Source: Cycas panzhihuaensis (lineage: Eukaryota > Cycadophyta). From it: DNA of 64,000 bases. The position numbers and the translations under genes are program-made. Below, piece after piece: positions 21,525-32,617 of the stretch (positions within the stretch are counted from its first letter, which is position 1; each line of letters starts with the position of its first letter). The notes under the pieces were generated by a model. That model made no database searches and was not told the origin of the DNA. It worked only from the letters and a program-made list of their open reading frames with translations. The stretch lies in contig CM041465.1 in assembly GCA_023213395.1 (NCBI GenBank), positions 45,577,741 through 45,641,740 of the forward strand, written 5' to 3'.

Positions 21525-24500
21525 TCTTCATCATGGTGATCCCCCTTTGATAGAGACTTCTTTTATCTGCAACAGATCTCTGAGATTGAGAAACTTTACT
21601 TTCATTAAAGACTTCGTAAGAATATCAGCAATCTGTAGATCTATTGGACAATAAGACAAAGAAACAAGACTATTAGTAACTAAATTACGAATAAAATGCT
21701 GATGTAATTCAATATGTTTAGTCCTAGAATGTGAAACTAGATTTGTAGCTATAGTAATTACACCTTGATTATCAACTTTAAATTCAATGGAAGATTTTAG
21801 AGACAGACCAATTTTATTTAGTAAAGATTTAAGCCAAAGTGCTTTTTTACCAGTTTCAACAAGTGCATGATATTCCGCTTCAGTTGTGGATAAAGCAAGT
21901 GCCTACATTTTCTTACTAGACTAAGTAATAGGTGAGGAATCTATAAAAAATACATAACCTGAAGTAGATTTATGATTATTTATATCACCTACCCAATTAG
22001 AATCAATATATCCAGTTAAAGTTAGAGGTTTATTACAAAAATTATAGGTTAAACCATAAAAAATAGTATGTTTTAGATAACGTAAGATACGTTTAGCAGC
22101 TTTCCAATGAGATTCATGTGGTTGTTGCATATAACGGGAACTTAAAGTGACATCATAGGAAATGTCAGGGTGGGTATGAGTTAGATAGATAAGACAACCA
22201 ATTAGTTATCTATATAGTGTAGGATCACATAAAAGTGATGAATAATCACTAGATAGTTTAACTCCTGATTGTAACAGATTAGATATGGGTTTAGTATTTT
22301 CCATGTTAAACCACTGAATTAAGTCTAGAATATACTTAGGTTGAGATATAGTTATATTTGAATGATTTTGATAAACTTGTAGACTAAGAAAGTAATGTAG
22401 TAGACCTAAATTAGTCATTTCAAATTTGTTCATTAAAGTAGATTTTATATGATGAATATGATTAGTTGATGATCCACTAATGATAATGTCATCAACATAG
22501 AAGATTAGAATAGTAAGATTTTTATTTTCATGTTTAAAATAGAGATTTAGATCACTAATGTATCTAGTGTATCTAATGTGAATTAAATAGTCATCTACTT
22601 TAGTATACTAAGTTCGGGGAGCTTGTTTTAAACCATAAATGGATTTCTTAAGTTTACAAACTAAATTAGGATTTTCAGTAAATCCAGGTGGCTGGGACAT
22701 ATAGATCTCTTCTTTAAGATCACCATTCAAGAAAGCACTCTTAACATCCATTTGGTGGATTTCCCAACCAAACTTGGCTGTAAGAGCAATAATTATTTTG
22801 ATTGTATTCATCTTTGCGATAGTGGAAAGGTTTCATTATAAGCAATGCCATCTATCTATGAAAATCCTTTTGCAACAAGGCAAGCTTTATATTTTTTAAC
22901 TGCACCTGTTGAGTTATATTTTGTCCTATAGACCTATTTACAATCGATGACATTTTTTCTAGGTGGGAGAGGAACAAGATCCCAAGTGGAATTTTTAATT
23001 AAAGCATTAAATTCAGTCTATATAGTGTCCTGCCATACAGGATTATTGCTAGCTTGTTTAAATGTTCTAGGATCATTGTTGTCCATTATTTTTGCCATCA
23101 AGGTAAAATTAGCATGTAGTTTTTGGGTATATGTGCGTCTGGTATCAATAGGATTACCTACATCAGATCCAGCAACAGTAAGCATTTTTGTTGCCCAAAC
23201 AAGTTGCTTGTGAGTAACTGTTTCTGAAGATGCAGGTTGATTTGATGAACTAGCCTGAAGGGAAGGATCTATTTGAGTAGGTTCAAATAGAGTCCAATTT
23301 TGGACTTGAATTGATAAAGATTCTATAACTTCTGGATCAGCTTGTTTATTAGAGGGGTCAACCAAACAGGTGTTGGTTAACAAACTATCAGCAGGAAGTT
23401 CTACATAAGTAGATATTGAAGAAGATCCTTCTTCATCAAATATTATGTCACACAAAATAGAAATTTGATGTGTGACTGGATCCAATAGTCGATAAGCTTT
23501 ACTCTTTTTGCTATATCTAACGAAGATGTATTTTTGACTTTTTGGATTTAATTTTTTATGTTTTTCGTGAGGGATATGTCCCCATGCAATACTGCTAAAG
23601 ATTCATAAATGATTGACAGATGGTTTTCTTCTAGACCATTTTTGTTCTAGAGTAATGTTCTGTAGATATTTACTAGGTAAATGATTTAATAAATAGTTAT
23701 AGTAGTTAATTGCTTCTGCCCATAACTTTAGATCTAGATTCTTTGCATGTAACATGCAACAAGTCATCTCAATAAGAGTATAGTTTTTGCGTTTAGTAAT
23801 ACCATTTTATTGAGGTATGTATGCAATAGAATGTTAAAACTGAATTCCATGTGATTTGTAAAAAGAAGTAAATCTTCCACTTAAATATTCCTTAGCATTG
23901 TCAGATCAAAATATTTTAATTTTTGAATTTGATTGATTTTCAACTAACATTTTATATTCAACAAAAATATCAAATACTTGACTACGTGTTTTGAGCATGT
24001 AAACCCAACATTTTATAGAATAATCATCAATAAATGTAATGAAATAATAAGAACCTAAGTATGATATTACATGAAAGGGTCCACATATGTCAGAGTGGAC
24101 AAGTTCAAGTGGAGCAGTTGCTCTGAATTGAGTTTTATATGAAAATGGATCCATGTGTTGTTTACTTGTCACACAGGCTTCACAAACACCATAAACAGTG
24201 TTCAAGGGTGGTAGAACATGAACCATTTCATGCTTCTTTAAATATTACAGTTTACCATAACTTGTATGGCCAAATTGTGCATGCCAAAGTTTGCTTACTG
24301 AGTCAATTTTGACAATAAAGGCACTAAAAGATTTTGTTTTGTTATTTTGAAGACTTGTTAGACTATAGAGACCTGTGGTATAATCAACAGGTCCTGAGGC
24401 AATGCATCTGAATTTGTTTAATGCTTCTTTAATGATAAATTTATTTTTCCAGAATTTGATGACAAGGTCTTCCTGGCAGATTTGATAGACAGAGATTAAG

Positions 24501-25759
24501 TTTAGTAACAAACTAAGTACGTAAAAGACATCTTTGATTGAACCATTTTTTAAGATAACATCACCTGATCCATTGACTTTGAATTGATTACCACTTCTAA
24601 AAGAAATCTCTTCTTCAAAGTTTATTTTAGATTGATAAGTGGTTAAATTTTTCCAGTGTCCAGTCATACGATGGGATGCACTAGAGTCAAGGATCCACTG
24701 TGGTGGTTGATTTGTAGGGGCAACAAATGCAGAAGTTGTTGCTGCTAAAGAACGATTATAAGTTTGTCAATTTTGAGGTCATGATTAAGAATGGGATTGA
24801 GGTCAATTTTTCAATCCTTTGGAAGCTTTCCATGCTTCCGAAGCTATTCTACTTCTACAGACATTAATAGTGTGGCCTTTTTAATGACAATAGGCATAAC
24901 TAGTGTTCTGAGAAGAAGTTGCATTGTTCCTATTATGAAAGAATTGATTGGAAGTATTCTGGTATTTAGTTGGACCAGAATACTTAACATTATTTTATGA
25001 ATTAGATGGTGAACCTCTATGACGTTTCTAAAATTTTGGATTATTATGAAAATTAGACTGTTGTTTATTTTTAAATTGTGGCTTAGTTTTGGAAAATAAA
25101 ACCTATGAAGGATCTTTTAATGCGCCTGTTTGAATTAACATTGTCTGATGTTCAATCAACTGATTTATCAACTGATTGAATGTTATAGGTGGGTTGCCAG
25201 CTTGTTGTCTAGCAGTTTTGTAGAGTTTAAAGTGTTTTGTTAATTTGTTTACTGCAAGATATATGAGTGTGATGTCGTCTCTATCATGTGTAGTTATTTT
25301 CTCAACATCACCTTCTTTAGTTTTAGATTTGATGCAGTTTCCTAGATCTTTATTAATTAATTGAATTTAACTTTAAAAATCCTCAACATTGGAAAAATCG
25401 TCAAAAGTAAGGTTATACAATTGTTGTTCTAGGACAGCCACTTGATGTGTATCGACCTTGTCATATTTTTCTTGTAAGGTTTTCCAGACAGTGGCCAAGT
25501 CATCTATTTCAGAAAATTACCAACTAATTTCTGGTGAGAGTGAGTTTAATATGGTACCTAAGTCTGCATCTGAGTTCATCAGATATACCATGTAAATTTT
25601 TGTATCATTTACTTTTTCTTTTTGAAATTCACCTGACACATATCGCCATATCATTTGCTGTTTGAGCTGAAGGGATATGCGATTCCTCTAGTCAGCATAG
25701 TTTGAGCTGATTAATACTGGAATTGGAATGCAGGTGATTGTCCCTGCCATTAATGCCAT
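21525..25759 (-). pseudogene. E3 Gag-Pol polyprotein, broken
   Basis: The start ATG is at 25759 (MALMAGTIT). Gag covers about 24780-25759, with a worn zinc knuckle (YCH...GHTINVC) whose first Cys is Tyr. The protease reads WILDSSASHRMTG (24640-24710). Integrase shows HAQFGHTSYGKL, HSDICGPF and YFITFIDDY (23600-24300); its catalytic Glu codon is Lys (AAA at 23792-23794). RT and RNase H lie at 21540-22900 with YVDD at 22488-22499, HWKAAKRILRYLKH and TKHIELHQHFI. Frames of 60-155 codons remain open between stops. Several stops (24245-24247, 23834-23836, 23807-23809, 23603-23605) fall at the same codons as in E4. Family role: self-encoded enzymes for copy-and-paste transposition. This copy is dead. 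Confidence 0.9.
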
Positions 25760-27165
25760 ATTAGGAGTTATGAGGTTTGATTGAAGATGAAAAATATGAA
25801 TGTGATTAAAAAAATAATCACTTACTAAAAGTACTAATTATTAGATTAATTTAACAGGCATAATTTGAAAAAAAAAAGTATTGTAATATACATTACTTGC
25901 TTTTCCCTTAAACAAATAATGACATGTTCTTAAACAAATGTCCTCCATAAGAAATAGTCCCTTTTGATAAATAGTCTTCTTTGATAAATAGTCCCCCTTT
26001 AACAAACAAATTAGTTACCCTTACTCTGAAAAATGAACAAATCCTTAAAGAAATAAAAAGTCCCCCTTGATTAAAACATTCCTAATAAAAAGTCCCCCTT
26101 AAAAAATAAATGTTTGTTAAAAAACATTTTATTGATTATCAAGCAAATTAAAATTAAAGAAAATTTTATTGATTAGAGCATAACTCTAATGTTGAAAAAG
26201 ATTAAATATCCAAATATTTAATGGGGGTTATACTGAGCTTTTATTGATTAAAAATGAGAATTTAATTAAAAGAGATATTTCGTAATGGGAAGATACGATG
26301 TTTTTAATGTTAAAATAGAGGAAGATTAATATAGGGAGGAGATTAAAGGAAGCTTTATATCAACATTAAATAAAGTTATAAAGGGGACTAATTTAGCATT
26401 GAAAAAATGCAATTAGGAAGGGTGATTATAATAAATATAATAAAAAAAGGGTTTGATATAATAATCAATATAAAAAAATAAAATAAATGTATTGTTTTAT
26501 AATAAGGGAGGGAAATTAAAATATATAAAGAGTGTTGATTTTACCTAAGTTGATTAGGCTTTAAAAAGTATAAAAATATATATAATATTGGGAGGGGGTT
26601 TAAACTTAATAATAGAGTATATAGTTAAAGGAAGGTGAAATGATTTAAATTTAAAATGTAATAAAGTTTTGATTATTAAAAATTATTAGAGTAGAAGAAT
26701 AGTATTATTTTGTAAATCAAATGTTATAGAGAGGAATTAATAAAGTATAGGGGAGGGTGGGGGCTAATTTAAATTTAGCCTAAAGTTTAATTAAAAGAGA
26801 TTTTAAATAACTTATTAATGTGATTAAGGGGGGTGTAAACTCAATGTAATAAAGGGGTATTAAAATTAAATCGAAATATAATAAGGGAGAGGGGGGATAT
26901 TTCTTTTATTTAAATCAAAATATGATAAAGGAGGGGGACTATTGTTTTATCTAAATCAAAATAAAAAAGGAAAATAGAAAAAAACTAAACGGGCAGACGG
27001 ATCCGACAGACTATTTTTCTTCAACAAAGAAAATTAAAATTAAAAATGAGATGAAATCTGGGAGGGTGGGGACTGCAAGGTTAGAAACCCTATCTATTAC
27101 TCCTCATTGTGGTAATGGCGCTCACTTTTTCTCTGGTTGCAAGGCGATGGAGGTGAAGATGTTCT
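25760..27165 (-). other. E3 leader, AT-rich part
   Basis: No gene. It is AT-rich with repeated runs of G on the plus strand (for example agggtgggggc near 26755 and agaggggggat near 26889), that is C-runs in the element transcript. The equivalent part of E4 (45890-46500) has the same C-run character. Confidence 0.6.
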
Positions 27166-27167
27166 AG

Positions 27168-27390
27168 AGAACAAGCGAATGGAGTAGACAGATCTCTTGT
27201 AGGTCTTCAAGACGACGTTCCGGAGAACGGGCGAACGGAGTAGACAGGATCTCTTACAAGTCTTCAAAACGAGGTTCCGGAGAATGGGTGAACGAAGAAG
27301 ACAGATCTCTTATAGGTCTTCAAGATGAGTTCTGGAGAACAGGTGAACGAAGCAGATGGATCTCTTGCAGGTCTTCAAGACAAGGTTCTG
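27168..27390. repeat. Tandem repeat of about 56 bases, four units, in the E3 leader
   Basis: Four diverged units begin at about 27168, 27224, 27281 and 27336. Each contains agaac(g/a)ggcgaa, a purine-rich stretch, agatctctt and ggtcttcaagac, and ends in ttc(c/t)gg. Unit lengths vary between about 54 and 58 bases. Read on the plus strand the units partly stay open (27288-27500), which looks accidental. Confidence 0.85.
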
Positions 27391-27496
27391 TAATCTCAAT
27401 AATGTGGTTTGTCATAATGTGTTCCAGCAGAATAAGTATGTTGTTGTATAGCTTCTCAGGAGTTGTTTCACTGTTGCTCTCGATTCTAGAAATACT

Positions 27497-28060
27497 TTGA
27501 TGTCTAAGTTGAGTGTCCATAGTGGGGTTGGAGCCCTACTTGGCCATGGTTTCTCTTCACATTCAACTCCTAGGGGTCCTTCACCAGTTGGACCAGGGAT
27601 TCTTTATCTGCATACCTACAAAGTAATCCTTGACATAATGTTTGTGACTGAGGAAATTTATGGTGACAGCAGCAAGGGATTTGATTGCTTCTAACATATG
27701 TATCTTGGGTGGATTAGGATTGGTTCAAATGATGTATAAAGAAACTTTACCTACTTGGTTATTATCCAGAAATGGATCAAAGCATACATGTTTTTTTATT
27801 TTGGAAGGTTATGCAATAGTATATTTTGCCATTCTTTCTGGAGCTTTTATATGGGGGATAAACACTTTGTCACTTTCAAGGAGAAGGATGCAAAGAGAGC
27901 AATGAGGGGCTACAAAGCAGCATGGGAGAAATATAAGTCAACCCAAATCCAAATGCAAATTACAGAAAATCATTTAGAGAAGGCCACTGTGGGTCTAAAT
28001 ATTGTGCAAGGGCACACCAAGTCCCTTCAAGAAGACATGGAAAAATTGAGGTGAGAGAAG
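27497..28060 (+). pseudogene. Captured gene fragment in the E3 leader (putative membrane protein), antisense to E3
   Basis: Three plus-strand pieces look like real protein. Piece A (27497-27655) contains GPSPVGPGILYLHTYKV and DIMFVTEEI. Piece B (about 27660-27850, another frame) contains GLGLVQMMYKETLPTWL and GYAIVYFAILSGAFIWGI, two likely membrane segments. Piece C (about 27830-28055) is a charged coiled coil (YKAAWEKYKSTQIQMQ). Pieces A and B recall, from memory only, a plant-specific multi-pass protein family with a 'GGLxLVQxLxKETLPxWF' segment. I cannot name the gene. Nothing like this is part of a Copia genome, and the matching place in E4 holds other sequence. No complete frame exists, so it is a captured, broken copy. 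Piece C may have another source. Confidence 0.5.
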
Positions 28061-28200
28061 ATGATGTCCCACCAGGATTTGGAGAGAAAAAATCCCTCAC
28101 TCAGTACAAAAATTCAAGATAAAATGCAAGTCAGCGAGGAGTTTGGGGGAGGAGAGGAGGAGGATGTTCCCATGACAAACTTAGAACAGCTAAAACAAGT

Positions 28201-28212
28201 GCTCTGATACCA
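28201..28212 (-). other. E3 primer-binding site (initiator Met tRNA)
   Basis: The element strand reads TGGTATCAGAGC directly after the 5' LTR. Confidence 0.93.
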
Positions 28213-28656
28213 TATGAGAATAGGCACATGCATAACATCATAGGATCAAATTAAACATAAAACCATAGGAAAACAAATGATATTACATATGTACACAGGT
28301 TGACAGGTGGAAAACCCCTTCTGGGGAAGAAAAACCACCTTCTTAAGTTCTATTCTTATTAAGAATGGCTGTAAATAGAAAACCAAACAAGTAAACCACC
28401 AAACACCTAAACCACCCTTTGAAAAGGCATACAAACAGCACTCCTAGATTCATGGAACCATCTCCTTGAATCTAAGAGATGAATTTATACAATGAAAGGT
28501 TCATTGAAATGCAGTTCTGCATTTTAACCACCTTTCACATAAGATAAATTAATAAACATTAAAGTTTAAACATTATGATAACTTAAATACACATTTAGAC
28601 ATGTGAATAAATATAAACTTTAAAAAGAACATAAAGATTACATTAACATTCTAATA
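28213..28656 (-). repeat. E3 5' LTR (444 bases)
   Basis: Partner of 21038-21483. It begins tatgagaat and ends ctaata on the plus strand; both terminal dinucleotides carry a transition. Confidence 0.92.
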
Positions 28657-28661
28657 GAGTA
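28657..28661. repeat. Right TSD of E3
   Basis: gagta, identical to 21033-21037. Confidence 0.88.
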
Positions 28662-28980
28662 GTAACTTGAGATGGTTTTGTTTATTGTGGAGAGTACACT
28701 AGCGTATAGAAGTCTAGGTAAGGGTAGAAACCTTTAAAAAATAATGAAAAATATTTAAAAACTTACGAAATATTAGATGAAATACAAATACAAAAGCTCT
28801 AAATAAATGTTGGGTTGTGTATGTGGGTTGTAGCTATAAAAATATCGAGAATATTAATTAAAATGGAGTGTATGAATCAAAGTAATCAAATATTTAACAA
28901 GAACTATATAAGAACTATTGATAAAACTTTATAAACTGAGCAAATATTCAACAAAAAAACTTGTCGTGTGTCGTATATAG
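28662..28980 (-). other. H leader, second segment
   Basis: AT-rich sequence between the E3 TSD and the H primer site. No gene. Confidence 0.55.
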
Positions 28981-28994
28981 GTGCTTTGATACTA
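28981..28994 (-). other. H primer-binding site (initiator Met tRNA), mutated
   Basis: The element strand reads TAGTATCAAAGCAC, two changes from TGGTATCAGAGC, two bases from the LTR. Confidence 0.75.
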
Positions 28995-28996
28995 AA

Positions 28997-29329
28997 TGAG
29001 AGACATGGGGGACAAAGCAAAGTAGCAAATGTTAATCCATATTTAAAAATATTCAACATAATCTTTGAGCTTTGTAGATGGTGTTAAAAAACACCAGGGT
29101 ACTCCGCCCCTTTAATTTATAGTTTGGGAGGCGAGTGGGAGCTTGCCTTGACCAACATAATTTAAAATATAAAATAATAATAAACCAAAAATAGAATATA
29201 CATATTTAAACTAAATAATGGCCCGTGGACAACTAGTGTTGGCTTGAGATAGTTAGTGGCACATGTTCCCTATGCATACTCTTGCATACTTTTAATAAAT
29301 AGTAATGAATAGTAATGCTTATATTAACA
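28997..29329 (-). repeat. H 5' LTR (333 bases)
   Basis: On the plus strand it starts tgagag and ends ttaaca, the reverse of a TGTTA...CTCTCA LTR. It shares with the E1 LTR the AT-rich start, a TATA-like tataaatt and the hairpin at 29081-29094 (gtgtt-aaaa-aacac). The partner LTR is outside the window. The end at 29329 is supported because E6 sequence starts right there. Confidence 0.7.
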
Positions 29330-29439
29330 TATCTTTTCATCAATATTAATGGTACTCTCTTCATTCTTTTTACTTATATCATAATCATCAATAATCTTGT
29401 TTATCTTTTTAACATTCTGTTATATCTCTTCAGGAGTTT

Positions 29440-29795
29440 GTTCAAATATGTCCTTCAAAAAATTCTAAGCTTCCTTAGTAGTACTAGTATGATGAACTTT
29501 AGAAATGACAAACTAATATGTTAAAGGAAGATCAATCTTACCTAATACAACATGAATCATGACAATTACTTCTTTATCTTTCTTTTTAACTTATTCCCTC
29601 TCTTCTTCATCATTAGGAGTATCATATCCATTGGTAATAATTTTTTATAAATGTTTGACTATGAACAAACATCTCATTCTAATTGTCCACAAAAAGTTGT
29701 TTATTCTATTATAATTGGGTATTGAAAGAAATGTATCTCTCAAGTAATATTCATTTGTCTCATGTACGAATATAACTATGCCATTCTCCTCTGTG
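29440..29795 (-). pseudogene. E6 gag-like domain, broken
   Basis: The minus-strand translation keeps the gag-like order (start of MEEN type with the ATG lost, TNEYYLRD, TIRMRCLFIV, then a PEEI segment) with several stops. The stop after PEEI (TAA, followed by CAG) is at the same codon as in the other copies. Too worn for coding. Confidence 0.65.
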
Positions 29796-31384
29796 ATTAT
29801 AAGTGTGTGCTACTCAAAATTGCATCACATATCAACCTATATGTCCTATCTTCTCAAATTTAGGAACTTCTTTATATAGATCAAATGAGCAACGAAGAAT
29901 CCAAAAATTCATCTCAAAGGCATACAAGATAGGCCACATAATCACACAAATCTATCAACAAGATAATGCTAACCATATCCTTGACTTTAGGATCTCCTTA
30001 TATCTCCTGGTCCTTTATAGGACCCAAAATATATAAATTATAATAAATTTCCTTAAAATGGTTTATAATAGACTTTTAAGGTTTAAAAATAGTTACTCTA
30101 CGGTCAATAAATATGTAGAGAGATGATGTAGGAAGGGCAAAGGAAACTTTTATCCAATTACCATGTAGGGATCTGACACAAGGACTTAATTTTATACTAA
30201 AATATCTCTATGAAAATAGTATCAAAATATATCAAATCACATATCAAAATAGCAGGCTCTAAGTTAGGATTCCAACGGTTCAAACAGTTCAAAAAACAAA
30301 CTCTTAAGACTTAATATATTAAGGAAAATGCATATGTACCCCTTTATAAAAAAATAAAATTTTAGGATTTAACACACTTTGCTACTTAATTATTGGTCAT
30401 ATGTACTCCTCACATGACTAGGGGCTATACTACATAAAACTCCCAAACTTCATTTGAAATTTTAATTTAACTAAATTTTTTTAAAACATTGAAAAATAAA
30501 TTTCCCTAATATCAAATATTTGCCATTGTATACATAGATTTTTTGTTAAATAGGCACGAATCAGATCAATTCATCGAATTGATGGCATCTTCAATTCCTA
30601 AAAACATCAATGTGACTCAATATATGAAATGGGCAATGAATATTTATCATAAGAGATTAAAAATTTTCAACCGTAATTCAAAATATCAAACAACAAGAAA
30701 TAAATATATGCTTTGATCAACCAATTATAAGATATGAATGGGTTTGTATATAGTTCACGTATGACTACCAACTTTTCTTCTCTCTTGTAACCATGCATAA
30801 TAATCTCTACATGTCTATGAATGGTATTGAAGATAGTATAATCATAATTAGAGCAACATAGATGCAGGGTGATGCTTCACAATAAGCAACAAATTTTAAT
30901 TGGCAAATTGGCAATGGGCTTTACAAAGTCACCTCCCCGTACTCAGGAATATACATTCACATATAGAATAAATAAGTTAGTGCATCATAAATGAACATCA
31001 TACCACAAACTACCACAAATAGAATAATTTCTTCTCACCACAAATGGAATAATGGGCAATAACTATGGTGCAATCTTGAACTATGAACAAGAATATAAAC
31101 AAACCTAGTATATATGTTACATCCACAACTAACAATGAATAATAGGCTCAACCAAGAGACACACTAACAATAAACAACCTTCGAATAACTTTGAATAAAA
31201 ATATAGCACTAAATGATTTCTATACCACCACAAACCATAAACAAAATTATAAATAAATAAGACATACTAGCAATGGAACACCAATAGGGCACCAACAAAA
31301 ATAGGGTTGCACAAAGCAAATTGGATAACCTACAAACTTTTTTTTTTTAACAAATCTCACTTTACCTTTGCTCTAAAATCTCAC
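29796..31384 (-). other. E6 leader, non-coding
   Basis: AT-rich leader similar over its length to 32618-34200 (E7) and 35467-37070 (E8). It contains an antisense frame (29803-30036) that is also open in E7 (32620-32883) but broken in E8. Confidence 0.65.
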
Positions 31385-31653
31385 TTTATTGTATAGAAAT
31401 AATATTTGCACAAATGAAAAATATCGAACATTAGGATCATAGCAGTGCCCTTAAGGTACCTAAACTTTGATTAACACCATCCAAAGATTATTACATCAAG
31501 TTAAGTTCATATGATACATTAGGTGTGTATTTATAATATATAATATGACTATGTGTGGGATCCTACACAAAATATCGATATCATAATAAAATAATTACAC
31601 AAATATGCATTACTTATTATGCCTTGTGAGGCATGAACCAAGCTATTCCAACA
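31385..31653 (-). repeat. LTR shared by E6 and E7 (about 269 bases)
   Basis: Ends in ccaaca next to ctcccccttaat, the reversed polypurine tract of E7. The first roughly 20 bases are rewritten relative to the other LTRs, so the start is approximate. Confidence 0.82.
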
Positions 31654-31689
31654 CTCCCCCTTAATGCATATTTAGGTCATTTGAATTTA

Positions 31690-32617
31690 CAATGCCCTAT
31701 CCTTAGAAATGTCTTGAAGATGATGTCTTCAACTTGATCTTTATCTTCAATTTTATAGTAATGTCTTTACTATTATAGCTCTAGTAATTAATGATCTTTA
31801 AACTTAAAATTCTCCATACTAGTATGCAAATCTTGATCTTCATCATAGTGGGTCCAATTTATTTTTGATATAGATCTTGTAAGTAACTATCTTTACAAAT
31901 ACTAACAATATATTTAAATTTTACATTAAGTATGTCTTCAAATACAACTTTATCTTTAGTAGGAATATTAAGTACATCAATTACTTAATCACAATCATCA
32001 ATAGATTCTTCACATCTAATAATAGTAATTGGTTCATCACTCTCAACATCTTTAATAGTAGTAGTAGTAATCTCAACAATGCATTCAGTCATAGTCTCTT
32101 TATATGCAGTAGTAGTTTCATCAATATTCATATTTTCTTTATCAATTTCTTGACATATCTTTTCATCAATATTAATAGTTCTCTTCATTCCTTTTACCTA
32201 TATCATAATCATCAATAATCTTGTTTTCCTTTTCAACAATTAGTTATATCTCTGTAGGAGTTTATTCAAATATGTCCTTTAGAAAATTCTAAACTTATTT
32301 AGCAGTACTAGCATGATAAAATTTAGAAATGATAAAATAATATGCTGAGGAAGATTAACCTTATCTAATGTAGCAAGAATCATAATAATTACTTCTTTGT
32401 CTTTCTTCTTAAGTTTGTCCCTCTCTTCTTCATCATTAGGAATATCATATTTATCAGTAATAATTTTTCATAAAACTTTGGCTATGAATAGACATTTTAT
32501 TCTAATTGTCCACAAAAAGTAGTTTCCTCCATTACACTTAAGCATTGAAAGAAACATATCTCTCAAGTAATATTCATTTGTCTCATGTACAAATATAACT
32601 ATGTCATTCTCCTCCAT
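31690..32617 (-). pseudogene. E7 gag-like protein with tail, broken
   Basis: Starts at the ATG at 32617 (MEENDIVI type). The DUF4219-like domain is frameshifted. A TAA occurs at the conserved position (near 32245), followed in phase by VEKEN and an acidic tail (INIDEKICQEIDKENMNIDE, open at 31985-32188). The tail is shorter than in E2 and E2b and has a single HHY...ED repeat, or part of one. Confidence 0.68.

Larger units (their letters stand above)
21038..28656 (-). mobile_element. Copia LTR retrotransposon E3
   Basis: A 7.6 kb Copia element with two LTRs of about 445 bases, a 5-base TSD (gagta), a Met-tRNA primer site and gag-protease-integrase-RT-RNase H order on the minus strand. It belongs to the same family as E4 on the opposite strand; LTRs, linker and proteins are all alike. 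Its 2.4 kb leader carries a tandem repeat and a sense-strand fragment of a gene unrelated to retroelements. The LTRs differ by roughly 6-7 percent, similar to E4. Confidence 0.95.
17813..29329 (-). mobile_element. Copia LTR retrotransposon H (sister of E1), split by E3 and E1
   Basis: Read on the minus strand: 5' LTR at 28997-29329, primer site at 28981-28994, then a leader that continues at 21037 after removal of E3 and runs to about 18720, then a gag remnant to about 17840. There it is cut by E1. Its pol and 3' LTR must lie left of the window. It belongs to the same family as E1, shown by gag, leader (shared 470-520 and 19165-19210) and LTR similarity. The outer LTR end at 29329 directly abuts gag-only element E6, so H was inserted into E6. 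Confidence 0.75.
29330..31653 (-). mobile_element. Gag-only LTR element E6 (partial)
   Basis: First unit of the array. The gag-like domain and leader are present. The acidic tail and 3' end are missing because H entered at 29329. Its 5' LTR is 31385-31653. Confidence 0.82.

Noticed and set aside
22947-23213. 88-codon plus-strand frame in E3
   Set aside because: Antisense to the well-supported E3 linker frame (23018-23485 minus).
26580-26950. G-quadruplex region in the E3 leader
   Set aside because: G-runs are frequent, but four closely spaced runs of three or more G with short loops could not be pointed out with confidence.
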